From contig JAQGDQ010002390.1 in NCBI GenBank assembly GCA_030141605.1, forward strand, positions 62,001-126,000: a stretch of 64,000 nt of DNA. The letters are read 5' to 3'. The notes beneath the pieces are model-generated. The model searched no databases. It was not told the DNA's origin and worked only from the letters and a program-made list of their open reading frames with translations. A program made the translations under genes and the position numbers. This DNA is from Tubiluchus corallicola. Lineage: Eukaryota > Priapulida > Priapulimorpha > Priapulimorphida > Tubiluchidae. Positions 18,075 through 26,679 of the stretch are shown here, piece by piece; the first letter of the stretch is position 1; the number at the start of each line of letters is the position of its first letter.

Positions 18075-19259
18075 TCAATAAAAACCATAATTTTGAAAAA
18101 TCGGCTTTGTTATTTCATGCTCTATAACCACAGGAAGCCCTAAGCCCGCCTCCATAATCACTAAATGGCGCTCAACCGTGCCATTGCTCTGCAATGAATA
18201 AAAATCGTCCGCTCCCCCTGTGCGAAAAACATACCCCGCGACATCATCCGATTCCTTTATAACCCGCATGGAAAGCAACTCGCTTGTATAACCAATACCG
18301 CTATACGCCAACAATGCTAAACGATGAGGTTCCTCCTCATAAATATCCATATATCTTAAAGAAAACTCCTCCCGCGCGACAGGATTCACATCCGCAAACC
18401 AAGAACCATTCAATAAAACTTCTCGACCAAATCCTTCCACGCTCCAAGAGCTGACTCCCAGCGCCTGCACTTCTGTCGGATCCGTTATTTCCGACGAGGC
18501 ATACGCCGCCGCCAATATCGTTCGCTGATGATCATAATCCCCTATTAACAACGCGTCAAACGGCTCTAAGTCTATCAGCTGCCTCGCCGCCTGCGCCATA
18601 TCACTACCATCCGGTTCATAAAAAACAATCCCCACAAGATAGTCATGGTTTCTCTCAACAGAATATTGAAAAGCCTGCGCGGCGCGATGCCCAAACTGAT
18701 TATTCGGTATAAAAGCCACATAATGATAAAGCCCTCGCTTAGACGCGTAATTCACAACGGCGTCAATCTCCATCTCCGGCAAATAACCCGTAATAAAAAC
18801 ATTTTCAGAAAGCGCGTCCAAATCATTGGAAAATGAAATAACAGGAACGCTTTTTGAAAGAGCTCTCCGCCCGACTACATGGGTTTCTTCCATCGTCAAC
18901 GGACCCACAAGAACCGACGCTCCCTCAGAAAGAGCCTGCATAGCCGCACGTTCCGCCCCCCTCGCCGTGCTACCCGTATCATAAACCTGAATCTTGATTA
19001 TATCCGAGGCATAGTCAAAAACAGCCATATGAACCGCCTTTTGCATCGAATTCCCTATCATTTCAAACCGTCCACTCAACGGTAGCAAAACACCGATTGT
19101 TCCCGCTTTTTTCTGAGGAGGCTCAACCTTTGGCTCAAGAGGAGTAACCTTAATCTCCGGCGGCGGCGCAACATCCTTGGATACACAGCCCGCAAAAAAT
19201 AAAACAATACTTAAAAATACCGCCCTCAGTAAGCACGAAAATTTTACCTTCCTTGCCAT
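18075..19259 (-). CDS. LpoA-like lipoprotein (penicillin-binding protein activator)
   Basis: 394-residue lipoprotein: signal peptide with lipobox FFAGC (Cys25), a Pro-rich linker (about 28-50), then a type I periplasmic-binding fold starting IGVLLPLSGRFEMIG and including YDTG and VLVGPLT. This matches the periplasmic-binding part of LpoA/YraM, which activates PBP1a in gammaproteobacteria. Divergent rsmI-yraN next door mirrors the E. coli yraL-yraM-yraN locus and supports the call. It lacks the N-terminal TPR half of E. coli LpoA, so PBP activation is inferred. Confidence 0.85.
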   Translation of the reverse strand: MARKVKFSCLLRAVFLSIVLFFAGCVSKDVAPPPEIKVTPLEPKVEPPQKKAGTIGVLLPLSGRFEMIGNSMQKAVHMAVFDYASDIIKIQVYDTGSTARGAERAAMQALSEGASVLVGPLTMEETHVVGRRALSKSVPVISFSNDLDALSENVFITGYLPEMEIDAVVNYASKRGLYHYVAFIPNNQFGHRAAQAFQYSVERNHDYLVGIVFYEPDGSDMAQAARQLIDLEPFDALLIGDYDHQRTILAAAYASSEITDPTEVQALGVSSWSVEGFGREVLLNGSWFADVNPVAREEFSLRYMDIYEEEPHRLALLAYSGIGYTSELLSMRVIKESDDVAGYVFRTGGADDFYSLQSNGTVERHLVIMEAGLGLPVVIEHEITKPIFQNYGFY

Positions 19260-19356
19260 CTTCCCACTTTCCTTGCTATACTACTGAAAAAATATGTAAA
19301 ACCTGAACTTTCTCATACGCGGCGCGCTCTATTCCCTGATCTAAGTTAGAATAAAT

Positions 19357-20256
19357 ATGCCTCAAATAAATAAAATAAACAAGATAAATTCTTCCGATAA
19401 GCCCCATACCTCTCTTTCTTATGGCCTTTACCTGATCGCAACGCCCATTGGAAACCTAGAAGATATAACTCTGCGGGCTTTAAAAACACTCGAAAAATGC
19501 GATATGATCTTCTGTGAGGATACAAGAGTCAGCCGGAAACTCCTCTCCGCATACGCCATCGAAAAAAAACTCGCCCCCTACCACGAACATAACGCGGAAA
19601 AACAACGAAAAACTATCCTCTCCCTTCTTAAACACAAAAAAACTATCGCCCTTATTTCCGACGCCGGAACCCCAACCATTTCCGACCCCGGACTTAAATT
19701 ACTTAAGGCCTGTATCGACAACAGCATCCCTATCTTTCACATCCCTGGCGTCTCCGCTCCTATCGCAGCGCTTACATTATCCGCTCTCCCCACGGATCAG
19801 TTTCTTTTCGCCGGCTTTCCCCCCCATACAAAAGAAGCCCGAAAAAAATTCTTCCAACGCTTCCAACAGATCAACGCAACGCTTATCTTTTTTGAATCGC
19901 CAAAAAGACTCCTGAAAACCCTCGCCGATATGCAAACCGCCTTTGACCCTCAAAGCCAAATCGCTATCGCTAGAGAAATGACAAAATATTACGAGGATAT
20001 CTACAGAAACACATTGGAAAACTCTATAAAACATTATGAAAAATATCCCTCCATTAAAGGCGAAATTACTCTGGTGCTCTCTCCAAAAATCACACAAAAA
20101 CCCCTCAACCTCAAAGATATCGACGCTCAGCTCTCCGAATATATGAAAACATTCGGCGTCAAAAACGCCGCGAAAATGATAGCCGAAACATCCGGACTCA
20201 GCGTACATGAACTGTATCAAAGAGCCCTGAAAATCAAAACATCCTCCACAAAATGA
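19357..20256 (+). CDS. rsmI: 16S rRNA (cytidine1402-2'-O)-methyltransferase
   Basis: SAM-dependent methylation of C1402 in the ribosomal P site. 299 residues. YLIATPIGNLEDITLRAL, the CEDTRVSRKLL segment, SDAGTPTISDPG and IPGVSAPIAALTLS follow the tetrapyrrole-methylase fold of RsmI. Its stop overlaps the yraN start (ATGA). Confidence 0.95.
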   Translation: MPQINKINKINSSDKPHTSLSYGLYLIATPIGNLEDITLRALKTLEKCDMIFCEDTRVSRKLLSAYAIEKKLAPYHEHNAEKQRKTILSLLKHKKTIALISDAGTPTISDPGLKLLKACIDNSIPIFHIPGVSAPIAALTLSALPTDQFLFAGFPPHTKEARKKFFQRFQQINATLIFFESPKRLLKTLADMQTAFDPQSQIAIAREMTKYYEDIYRNTLENSIKHYEKYPSIKGEITLVLSPKITQKPLNLKDIDAQLSEYMKTFGVKNAAKMIAETSGLSVHELYQRALKIKTSSTK

Positions 20257-20624
20257 CCCGCTCATACACAAAAAAACGCCTAGCAAACCTTAAAGGAAAA
20301 ACAGCCGAAAAAATAAGCGGCCTCTATCTCCGACACAAAGGCTGGAAAATCCTCGCGCAAAACTGGAAAAGCCCCTTTGGGGAAATCGATATTATCGCGC
20401 ACCATAATAATTGCTTGATCGCTGTTGAAGTAAAAACACGACGGGATAAAAAAAATCTGCCCTATACTCTCTCATTTCAACAAAAAAAACGCATCAAAAA
20501 CACACTCGTATCTTATATGCAATACAAAAAATATCCCCCCGAACTCACCGTCAGATTCGATGTGATTTTTTTCTCCTTCCCCTGGAAAATACAGCATATT
20601 GAAAACGCTTGGGGCGATCTTTAA
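20253..20624 (+). CDS. yraN: YraN/UPF0102 family nuclease-like protein
   Basis: 123 residues with the restriction-endonuclease-like core GEIDIIA-x(9)-VEVKTRR and the N-terminal GKTAEKISGLYLRHKGWKIL. It overlaps rsmI by four bases. The family is near-universal, with Holliday-junction-resolvase-like structure; its function is unproven. Confidence 0.92.
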   Translation: MTRSYTKKRLANLKGKTAEKISGLYLRHKGWKILAQNWKSPFGEIDIIAHHNNCLIAVEVKTRRDKKNLPYTLSFQQKKRIKNTLVSYMQYKKYPPELTVRFDVIFFSFPWKIQHIENAWGDL

Positions 20625-20668
20625 AAATTTTTCGGTTTCTCAAAATTTTATTGGTACGATTATTGTTA

Positions 20669-20677
20669 TGGTATAAT
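20669..20677 (+). promoter_or_regulatory. Extended -10 promoter before the AsmA-like gene
   Basis: TGGTATAAT, an extended -10 match, 90 bases before the ATG at 20767. A TTGGTA lies 15 bases upstream of the -10 hexamer. Confidence 0.45.
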
Positions 20678-20766
20678 GAATATATTACACCTTAGTATTT
20701 TATTAAGTCATGAAATGATAAACATATTCGACTGAAACAAACATGCCCTTTTAAAAAAGCAGTTTA

Positions 20767-23700
20767 ATGAAAAAATTTCTAAAATATAGCCTGATTATAT
20801 TTTTATTCACCGTTGTGATTCCCTCTCTGCTTTTAGGAACCTTCCTATGGGTCTCCGCACAAAAAGACATTTCCGCAAACTGGCTTATCCCTTCCTTGCA
20901 TTTCTTCCTACCCAATGGCGAATGGGACGCCGACACGATAACAATTCGCTGGAAAAATAAACATTATACACCCAGCGTCATTATCAATAATTTCCACTAT
21001 ACACACAAAGATGAGCTCTTCTCCCTTTCCGTCGCGAAAATAGAGCTGTCACTCTGGTGGAAAGTCATACAATTCAGAGAAACCCATAAAGACACTCTCC
21101 ACGATTCCTCCCTTGCTTTTTTTTCACAACTTCTCTTAACGCAGCCAAACATCATATTGACAATCGACTCGTCCTCGACAAAAGAACTGATCACTTCCTT
21201 TTTTCCATCTCGGGAAAATACACAACATCCCCCTCCCTCTCAGCAGAAAAAGCTGGACCTTTTTCTCGAAAGAATCAATCGCCTGAAATCACAGTTCAAT
21301 AACCGCCTTCCCCACAGTCTACAGGTCCAAAACGCGACAATTCAAGTTAAGAATAAAGATCAGGAGATACTCTTTTCCCTGCCTAATATCGCTATCAATC
21401 ATACGCTGGAAAAAACAAGCATCATAACCTCCATGCGTCTCTCCACAGAGAAATTCAAAAACATCTCGCAGGAAGTTTATACCGCTATTTATAAAAAAAA
21501 TTATGACTTTCCTCTCCTGAGTAAAAGTGACTTGACCATTTTAAGCAAATTCTCTCTCATTCTTCCGAAAAACAATCCTCCACTCCTGTCTTTTGAACTT
21601 TACAGCAGCAAGGGAACTCTCTTTTTTCCTTTGCTAGAGCCTCCTTTAATACCCGTAGACTTTATCATCGTTAAAGGATATTGGCACCCTGAGGAAAATG
21701 CTCTCCATTTTGACAGAATCGTTCTTGACCCTGGAAAAAACACCTCTCTGCAACTTGCTTTTTTCCCTGGCCACAAATGGTTTGTAAATTCCATAAGCGG
21801 ACAAATATCCTACCATTTCACAGACAAATACGCCGATATAAAAAATGTGGAAACAATCCTGCAAGACGTTACTATGAAAATTCATGGGAACTTCACCCAT
21901 GAAAAAGATCATCAATATTCCCGGCTGACCATAGACGCCTATAACGTTGATCTCGCTACTCTTGATCATATATGGCCCGAAAAAATAAAAAATAACTTAC
22001 GTACCTGGATCCTCAGAGATGTACAAAGCGGAAATGTTGATAAGCTTTCCCTCTCCCTTTCCCTGATGAAAAAGAACAATGAAAAAACGCGATTGTCCCA
22101 TTTCGAGGGAAAAGCAACATTTTCTGACTTTACCTTCCAATATCTAGAACCCTGGCCATGGATCACACACGCCAACGGTTACCTCTCCTTTACAAAAAAT
22201 AACTTCATCGCCATTGTGACAGACGCTCTCTCCGAAAATGTCAACGTGGAAGAAAGCTACGTTTATATCTCTCCTCAGTTTATGGAAGTGAACGTCAACT
22301 TTCAAGGAAACGCCGGGCATCTGCTGAAATTAACAGACGTCGGCTTAAAACAGCTCCTGTCGTCAACCGGAATCAATACAGAAACAGCCCAAGGCAACGG
22401 GCAGGGAAATGTCTTTATAGCCTACGATATAAAACAAAAAGACTTTTCATGGAATATTACAGGATCCCTTTTTGACCTAGAAGGAAGCATCACACCCACA
22501 GCCGCTATCAAAAAACCCATCAATATTCATAAAACAGACGCCTCTATCAGCATAATATCAGGAAAATCCTCCATCAACATGGAAGGGGAAATACAAAACG
22601 ATCAAACACCTTTTACATTCCTTACTGTCATCGATCAAGGAAAAACAGACATTCAACTCTCCATGGAAATGAAGGCGCAAACCTTTACACACCTCTTCGC
22701 TCTGGAATCCCTGCTTCCTCCCGAGCGACTCTCCGGTATCATCGGAATCAACATTACAGGAATGCAGGATAAAAATAAAAACCGCCGGGCGGATATAGAA
22801 TTAAACCTGCAAAAATCACATGTCGCCTTTATTCCAAACACTTACGAAAAAGCCCCGAATACAAAAGGATTACTCAGCGCCCAACTGATTGGAAATCCAG
22901 ACGGATCCACCGTTATTCCTCACTTTTCCGCAACAGTCGGTAATTTCCTAAATGTCCTCGGCAGCGCCCGACTCGACAAACAGCAAAATCTCGAATATGT
23001 CGAAAGCAAACAGGTGACACTTGGCGATAAAACTTCCTTTGACCTCTCCCTTCAAAGAGCAGACGATAATCTCTGGAATCTTCGCATACACGGAAATAGC
23101 TTCGACCTCTCCTTTCTTAGAGCCGCGCAACCCAAAGCTCATACATTTTATGAGGATTCAATCCCCGTCTATTTGACCCCTATCGCGGCACTGCAAAAAA
23201 TAAACTTCATTAACACATTAGACCTCTCTATCCAAAATCTTTGGATCTCTGAGGACAGACTCCTCAATGACTTCGCGCTCACACTCACGAATAAAGATCA
23301 TTTTATCGACACCCTCAATAGCAGCTTTACACTCCCACCCGACAATATAACACATATAGAAATTAAAAACGGACGCGATTTCACATTGTCTATCGATAAT
23401 TATGGCGACCTTATAAACGCTTTCCAGCATAATCACAATATCACAAACGGACGGCTCTCCGTCACAGGCACTATTGAGCATAAAACTCAAAATCCCTCTA
23501 TTAAAGGGCATGCCAGTTTGAAAAATTTCGAGCTGCTGGAAACCCCCCTTATCGCGCAGCTCGTCAACGCTATCACGCTTATCGGAATTTTCGACGCTTT
23601 CTCCGGAGAGGGAAGAATCTTCTTTGATTCCATGGAATCAGACTTTCTCCTGCAGGAAGAAGCCATAAAACTTCACAAGGCCCTTCTTTCCGGCTTCTCC

Positions 23701-23973
23701 ATAGGAGGGAAATTCTCCGGTATCATCGATTATCGTAACAATTTAATCGATATAAAAGGAATCATCGCCCCCATGTATATGGTCCATACACTCCTCGCGA
23801 GAATTCCCCTTATCGGAAAAATCATCACGGGCTCTTCCGGAATTATCGCCGCCAACTGGAAAATCACCGGAGAGCTTAAAGATCCTAATGTTAGCGTCAG
23901 CACACTCTCTATGCTACAAATCGGAATCCTGCGGGATATCCTCAAAGAAATCTTCTATCAAGACGAAAAATAA
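20767..23973 (+). CDS. AsmA/YhdP-like envelope protein (DUF3971 type)
   Basis: 1068 residues: a single N-terminal membrane anchor (about 8-29), then a long beta-rich periplasmic body with repeated hydrophobic-polar strands, ending in an AsmA-like C-terminal region (GHASLKNFELLETPLIAQLV, then GEGRIFFDSMESDF and DPNVSVS). This is the layout of YhdP and relatives, thought to bridge inner and outer membranes for phospholipid transport. Placed between yraN and accA. The role is inferred from the family. Confidence 0.82.
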   Translation: MKKFLKYSLIIFLFTVVIPSLLLGTFLWVSAQKDISANWLIPSLHFFLPNGEWDADTITIRWKNKHYTPSVIINNFHYTHKDELFSLSVAKIELSLWWKVIQFRETHKDTLHDSSLAFFSQLLLTQPNIILTIDSSSTKELITSFFPSRENTQHPPPSQQKKLDLFLERINRLKSQFNNRLPHSLQVQNATIQVKNKDQEILFSLPNIAINHTLEKTSIITSMRLSTEKFKNISQEVYTAIYKKNYDFPLLSKSDLTILSKFSLILPKNNPPLLSFELYSSKGTLFFPLLEPPLIPVDFIIVKGYWHPEENALHFDRIVLDPGKNTSLQLAFFPGHKWFVNSISGQISYHFTDKYADIKNVETILQDVTMKIHGNFTHEKDHQYSRLTIDAYNVDLATLDHIWPEKIKNNLRTWILRDVQSGNVDKLSLSLSLMKKNNEKTRLSHFEGKATFSDFTFQYLEPWPWITHANGYLSFTKNNFIAIVTDALSENVNVEESYVYISPQFMEVNVNFQGNAGHLLKLTDVGLKQLLSSTGINTETAQGNGQGNVFIAYDIKQKDFSWNITGSLFDLEGSITPTAAIKKPINIHKTDASISIISGKSSINMEGEIQNDQTPFTFLTVIDQGKTDIQLSMEMKAQTFTHLFALESLLPPERLSGIIGINITGMQDKNKNRRADIELNLQKSHVAFIPNTYEKAPNTKGLLSAQLIGNPDGSTVIPHFSATVGNFLNVLGSARLDKQQNLEYVESKQVTLGDKTSFDLSLQRADDNLWNLRIHGNSFDLSFLRAAQPKAHTFYEDSIPVYLTPIAALQKINFINTLDLSIQNLWISEDRLLNDFALTLTNKDHFIDTLNSSFTLPPDNITHIEIKNGRDFTLSIDNYGDLINAFQHNHNITNGRLSVTGTIEHKTQNPSIKGHASLKNFELLETPLIAQLVNAITLIGIFDAFSGEGRIFFDSMESDFLLQEEAIKLHKALLSGFSIGGKFSGIIDYRNNLIDIKGIIAPMYMVHTLLARIPLIGKIITGSSGIIAANWKITGELKDPNVSVSTLSMLQIGILRDILKEIFYQDEK

Positions 23974-24093
23974 AATCACCACACATACATGAAAAAAGAA
24001 CAGCACGCGACCTCATCCGAAAATCCCTCAACAATAGTTCATCCCCTCTAAGAAAATTTTTCCTAAAATTATTGCCTTCATTTATAACTAACG

Positions 24094-24114
24094 ATAGTAT
24101 ATGTAATATACTAT
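24094..24114. promoter_or_regulatory. Perfect 9-bp inverted repeat upstream of accA
   Basis: ATAGTATAT-gta-ATATACTAT, 40-60 bases before the accA ATG in a 181-base gap. No T run follows, so an operator is likelier than a terminator. Confidence 0.4.
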
Positions 24115-24154
24115 TCAATCATGATTAAGAAACAATAAGGTTTAAGGTTTATTA

Positions 24155-25108
24155 ATGTCAAACGTCCTTGATTTCGAAAAACCCATTATTGAGCTTGAGG
24201 GAAAAATCGCCGAGCTCCGTCATATTTCAGGTACAGGCGAAATGGATATCGCAGAAGAAATCAATAACCTGGAAAAACGTCTGGAAAAACTCACATCTCA
24301 AACCTATGGAAAGCTCTCTCCCTGGGATAAAACACTCATCGCACGCCATGTCAACAGACCTCATACATCCGACTATATAAAAGAGCTCATTGACGATTTT
24401 ACACCCCTCTCCGGCGATAGACTCTTTGGAGACGACGCCGCAATCATCGGCGGAATCGGCCGCTTTAAAGGGCTGTCTGTTGTCGTTATCGGGCATGAAA
24501 AAGGCTCCTCTACAGAAAGCAGAGTCCACCATAATTTCGGCATGGCTAAACCAGAAGGATACCGAAAAGCACAACGCCTTATGAGACTGGCCGAGAGCTT
24601 CAAGCTTCCCCTTCTCTCTTTTGTCGATACCGCAGGCGCGTGGCCAGGAATTGACGCGGAATCCCGCGGACAAGCCGAAGCCATCGCAAAAGCAATCGAT
24701 ACATGTCTGAGTATAAAAACCCCCTTCATCAGCACAATCATCGGAGAAGGTGGATCCGGCGGCGCTATCGCGATTGCCTCTGCCAATAAAATCTTCATGC
24801 TGGAACATTCTATCTATTCTGTCATCTCCCCTGAAGGATGCGCCTCCATCCTCTGGAGAAACGGAAAAATGGCGAAAAACGCCGCGAACTCTCTTTGCAT
24901 GACAGCGCAAAATCTACTTGAGCTTAATGTTATCGACGACATTATACCAGAAGATCCCGGGGGCGCTCACCGCCACAGCGAAAAAACCATTCAAAGAATT
25001 GGAGATACCCTCCATGAAGCTCTCCTTGAGCTAAAACAGCTCTCTCCTGAAGAGCTCGTGCAGCACCGTCGTCAAAAATTCCTAAAAATGGGACAATTAC
25101 AACCATAA
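24155..25108 (+). CDS. accA: Acetyl-CoA carboxylase carboxyltransferase alpha subunit
   Basis: With AccD transfers CO2 from biotin to acetyl-CoA to give malonyl-CoA for fatty acids. 317 residues, the usual bacterial size. Family marks: [52 protein letters not shown] and [12 protein letters not shown]. It uses biotin-dependent chemistry, in keeping with bioD/bioA elsewhere in the window. accB, accC and accD are not present here. Confidence 0.96.
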   Translation: MSNVLDFEKPIIELEGKIAELRHISGTGEMDIAEEINNLEKRLEKLTSQTYGKLSPWDKTLIARHVNRPHTSDYIKELIDDFTPLSGDRLFGDDAAIIGGIGRFKGLSVVVIGHEKGSSTESRVHHNFGMAKPEGYRKAQRLMRLAESFKLPLLSFVDTAGAWPGIDAESRGQAEAIAKAIDTCLSIKTPFISTIIGEGGSGGAIAIASANKIFMLEHSIYSVISPEGCASILWRNGKMAKNAANSLCMTAQNLLELNVIDDIIPEDPGGAHRHSEKTIQRIGDTLHEALLELKQLSPEELVQHRRQKFLKMGQLQP

Positions 25109-25116
25109 AACCCTTC

Positions 25117-25143
25117 AGCCTCTTATAAAACAGAGGCTCTTTA
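25117..25143 (+). terminator. Weak hairpin after accA
   Basis: AGCCTCT / AGAGGCT with an 8-base loop and only a short T stretch. It may attenuate rather than stop transcription into thyX. Confidence 0.4.
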
Positions 25144-25169
25144 ATCATCAGTTTCTCGGAGGATCCGTT

Positions 25170-26108
25170 GTGCCAGAAGAAAAATATTCCCCCCCCACTC
25201 AACTTACGCCTCCTGTTCCGACAAAACGAGCGACCTCGGCAGGAATCGAAGCCATTATCAATAAAGAATTCCCCGTTTTAGATCACGGATTCATCCGTGT
25301 AGTCGACTATATGGGAGACGATAACGCAATCGTTCAGGCCGCACGCGTCTCTTACGGAAAAGGAACAAAAAGCCCCAGCAGCGACAGAATGCTCATCCGC
25401 TACCTGATGCGACACAGACACACAACCCCTTTTGAAATGTGTGAGATCAAATTCCATGTTAAATTACCTATTTTTGTCGCGAGACAATGGATCAGACACA
25501 GAACCGCAAATATTAACGAATATTCCGCTCGATACTCCATGCTGGATAAAGAATATTATCTCCCCTCCCCTCAGCAGCTAACCGTTCAATCCCAAAGCAA
25601 CCGTCAGGGACGGGGCGAGATATTATCAGAAAAAGACGCGCAAAACGCCCTGAAAATACTGAAACAAGACGCGGAACAATGCTATCAACATTATAGGGAA
25701 CTCCTTAATGAAGACGATAACCAAAACCGCATCGATCCTGAAAGAGAAGGCTTAACACGCGAACTCGCCAGAACAAACCTCACTTTAAATACCTATACAC
25801 AATGGTATTGGAAAATCGACCTTCATAATCTGCTTCATTTTCTCTCGCTTCGCGCAGATCCTCACGCGCAATACGAAATTCGCGTCTACGCGGAGATCAT
25901 GCTCGATATCTTGCAGCAATGGCTTCCAATAACCTATGAGGCTTTTATGGACTACCGACTCAACGCCGCCTCACTTTCCGCGCAGCAGCTTACCGTTCTG
26001 CGCCAGATGCTCGGTGGGAAAAATATCGATCAGAAAACAAGCGGCTTAAGTCAACGAGAGTGGACAGAAATGATGGATATTCTTAATAACCCTAAAGTAA
26101 AAATATAA
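25170..26108 (+). CDS. thyX: FAD-dependent thymidylate synthase
   Basis: Makes dTMP from dUMP using methylene-tetrahydrofolate and reduced flavin. 312 residues. GTG start with GGAGG 7 bases upstream. The ThyX motif RHR-x7-S is seen at Arg109-His110-Arg111 to Ser119, and the N-terminal [15 protein letters not shown] and [13 protein letters not shown] are the long alphaproteobacterial form. Substrate-binding [28 protein letters not shown]-type helices follow in slightly altered form. folD at 60705 supplies the same folate pool. Confidence 0.95.
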   Translation: MPEEKYSPPTQLTPPVPTKRATSAGIEAIINKEFPVLDHGFIRVVDYMGDDNAIVQAARVSYGKGTKSPSSDRMLIRYLMRHRHTTPFEMCEIKFHVKLPIFVARQWIRHRTANINEYSARYSMLDKEYYLPSPQQLTVQSQSNRQGRGEILSEKDAQNALKILKQDAEQCYQHYRELLNEDDNQNRIDPEREGLTRELARTNLTLNTYTQWYWKIDLHNLLHFLSLRADPHAQYEIRVYAEIMLDILQQWLPITYEAFMDYRLNAASLSAQQLTVLRQMLGGKNIDQKTSGLSQREWTEMMDILNNPKVKI

Positions 26109-26152
26109 AAAATCCTCTACCCTTTCAATAAAGATAAGAATGGATAAAAAGT

Positions 26153-26581
26153 ATGAATATCGCTCTTGTTGCTCATGACGCTAGAAAAAAAGACGCCATC
26201 GAATGGGCATTAAAACATATTAATAAACTTAAAAACCATACGATCTGGTGCACAGCGACAACCGGAAAGAAACTTGCCGAATCAACCTCGGATCTGAGTC
26301 TGAAAATCGTCCGAAGCGGCCCCTTAGGCGGCGACCAGGAAATCGGTGTGAAAATCGCCTCCGGGGAAATCGATTTCATCATCTTCCTTGTTGACGGCCT
26401 GTCCATACAGCCTCACGATTCCGATATCAAAGCCTTAATTCGCCTCGCTGTTATCTACAATATCCCCATCGCTTTAAACCGCTCATCCGCAGAACTCATT
26501 ATCAGCAGCTCTACCCTAGAAGATAAAACATTCCTGCCAGAAAAAAATGACTTCAGCGACTATATAAACAGAAAAATATAA
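26153..26581 (+). CDS. mgsA: Methylglyoxal synthase
   Basis: Converts dihydroxyacetone phosphate to methylglyoxal and phosphate, a bypass of lower glycolysis. 142 residues. Key residues keep their places: His8 in VAHD, the ATTG phosphate loop (35-38), Asp61 in GPLGGDQEIG, Asp81, and His88/Asp91 in QPHDSD. The flanking LVDGLS replaces the commoner FWDPL. It lies 44 bases behind thyX. Two aldehyde/alcohol dehydrogenases at 38774-41259 could detoxify the product (inference). Confidence 0.92.
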   Translation: MNIALVAHDARKKDAIEWALKHINKLKNHTIWCTATTGKKLAESTSDLSLKIVRSGPLGGDQEIGVKIASGEIDFIIFLVDGLSIQPHDSDIKALIRLAVIYNIPIALNRSSAELIISSSTLEDKTFLPEKNDFSDYINRKI

Positions 26582-26632
26582 AATAAATCATACAAAATCA
26601 ACCATTATACTATATACTATCTATAAAACCGA

Positions 26633-26638
26633 TATAAT
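26633..26638 (+). promoter_or_regulatory. -10 element for malQ
   Basis: TATAAT 42 bases before the malQ ATG. No clear -35 match; an AT-rich TATACTATATACTAT stretch lies just upstream. Confidence 0.3.
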
Positions 26639-26679
26639 CTACGAGTCTCATACATTATTGTAATTGTGAAAGAGCAAAA

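Noticed and set aside
24227-24910. 227-codon minus-strand frame
   Set aside because: Fully antisense to accA, which has all family motifs.
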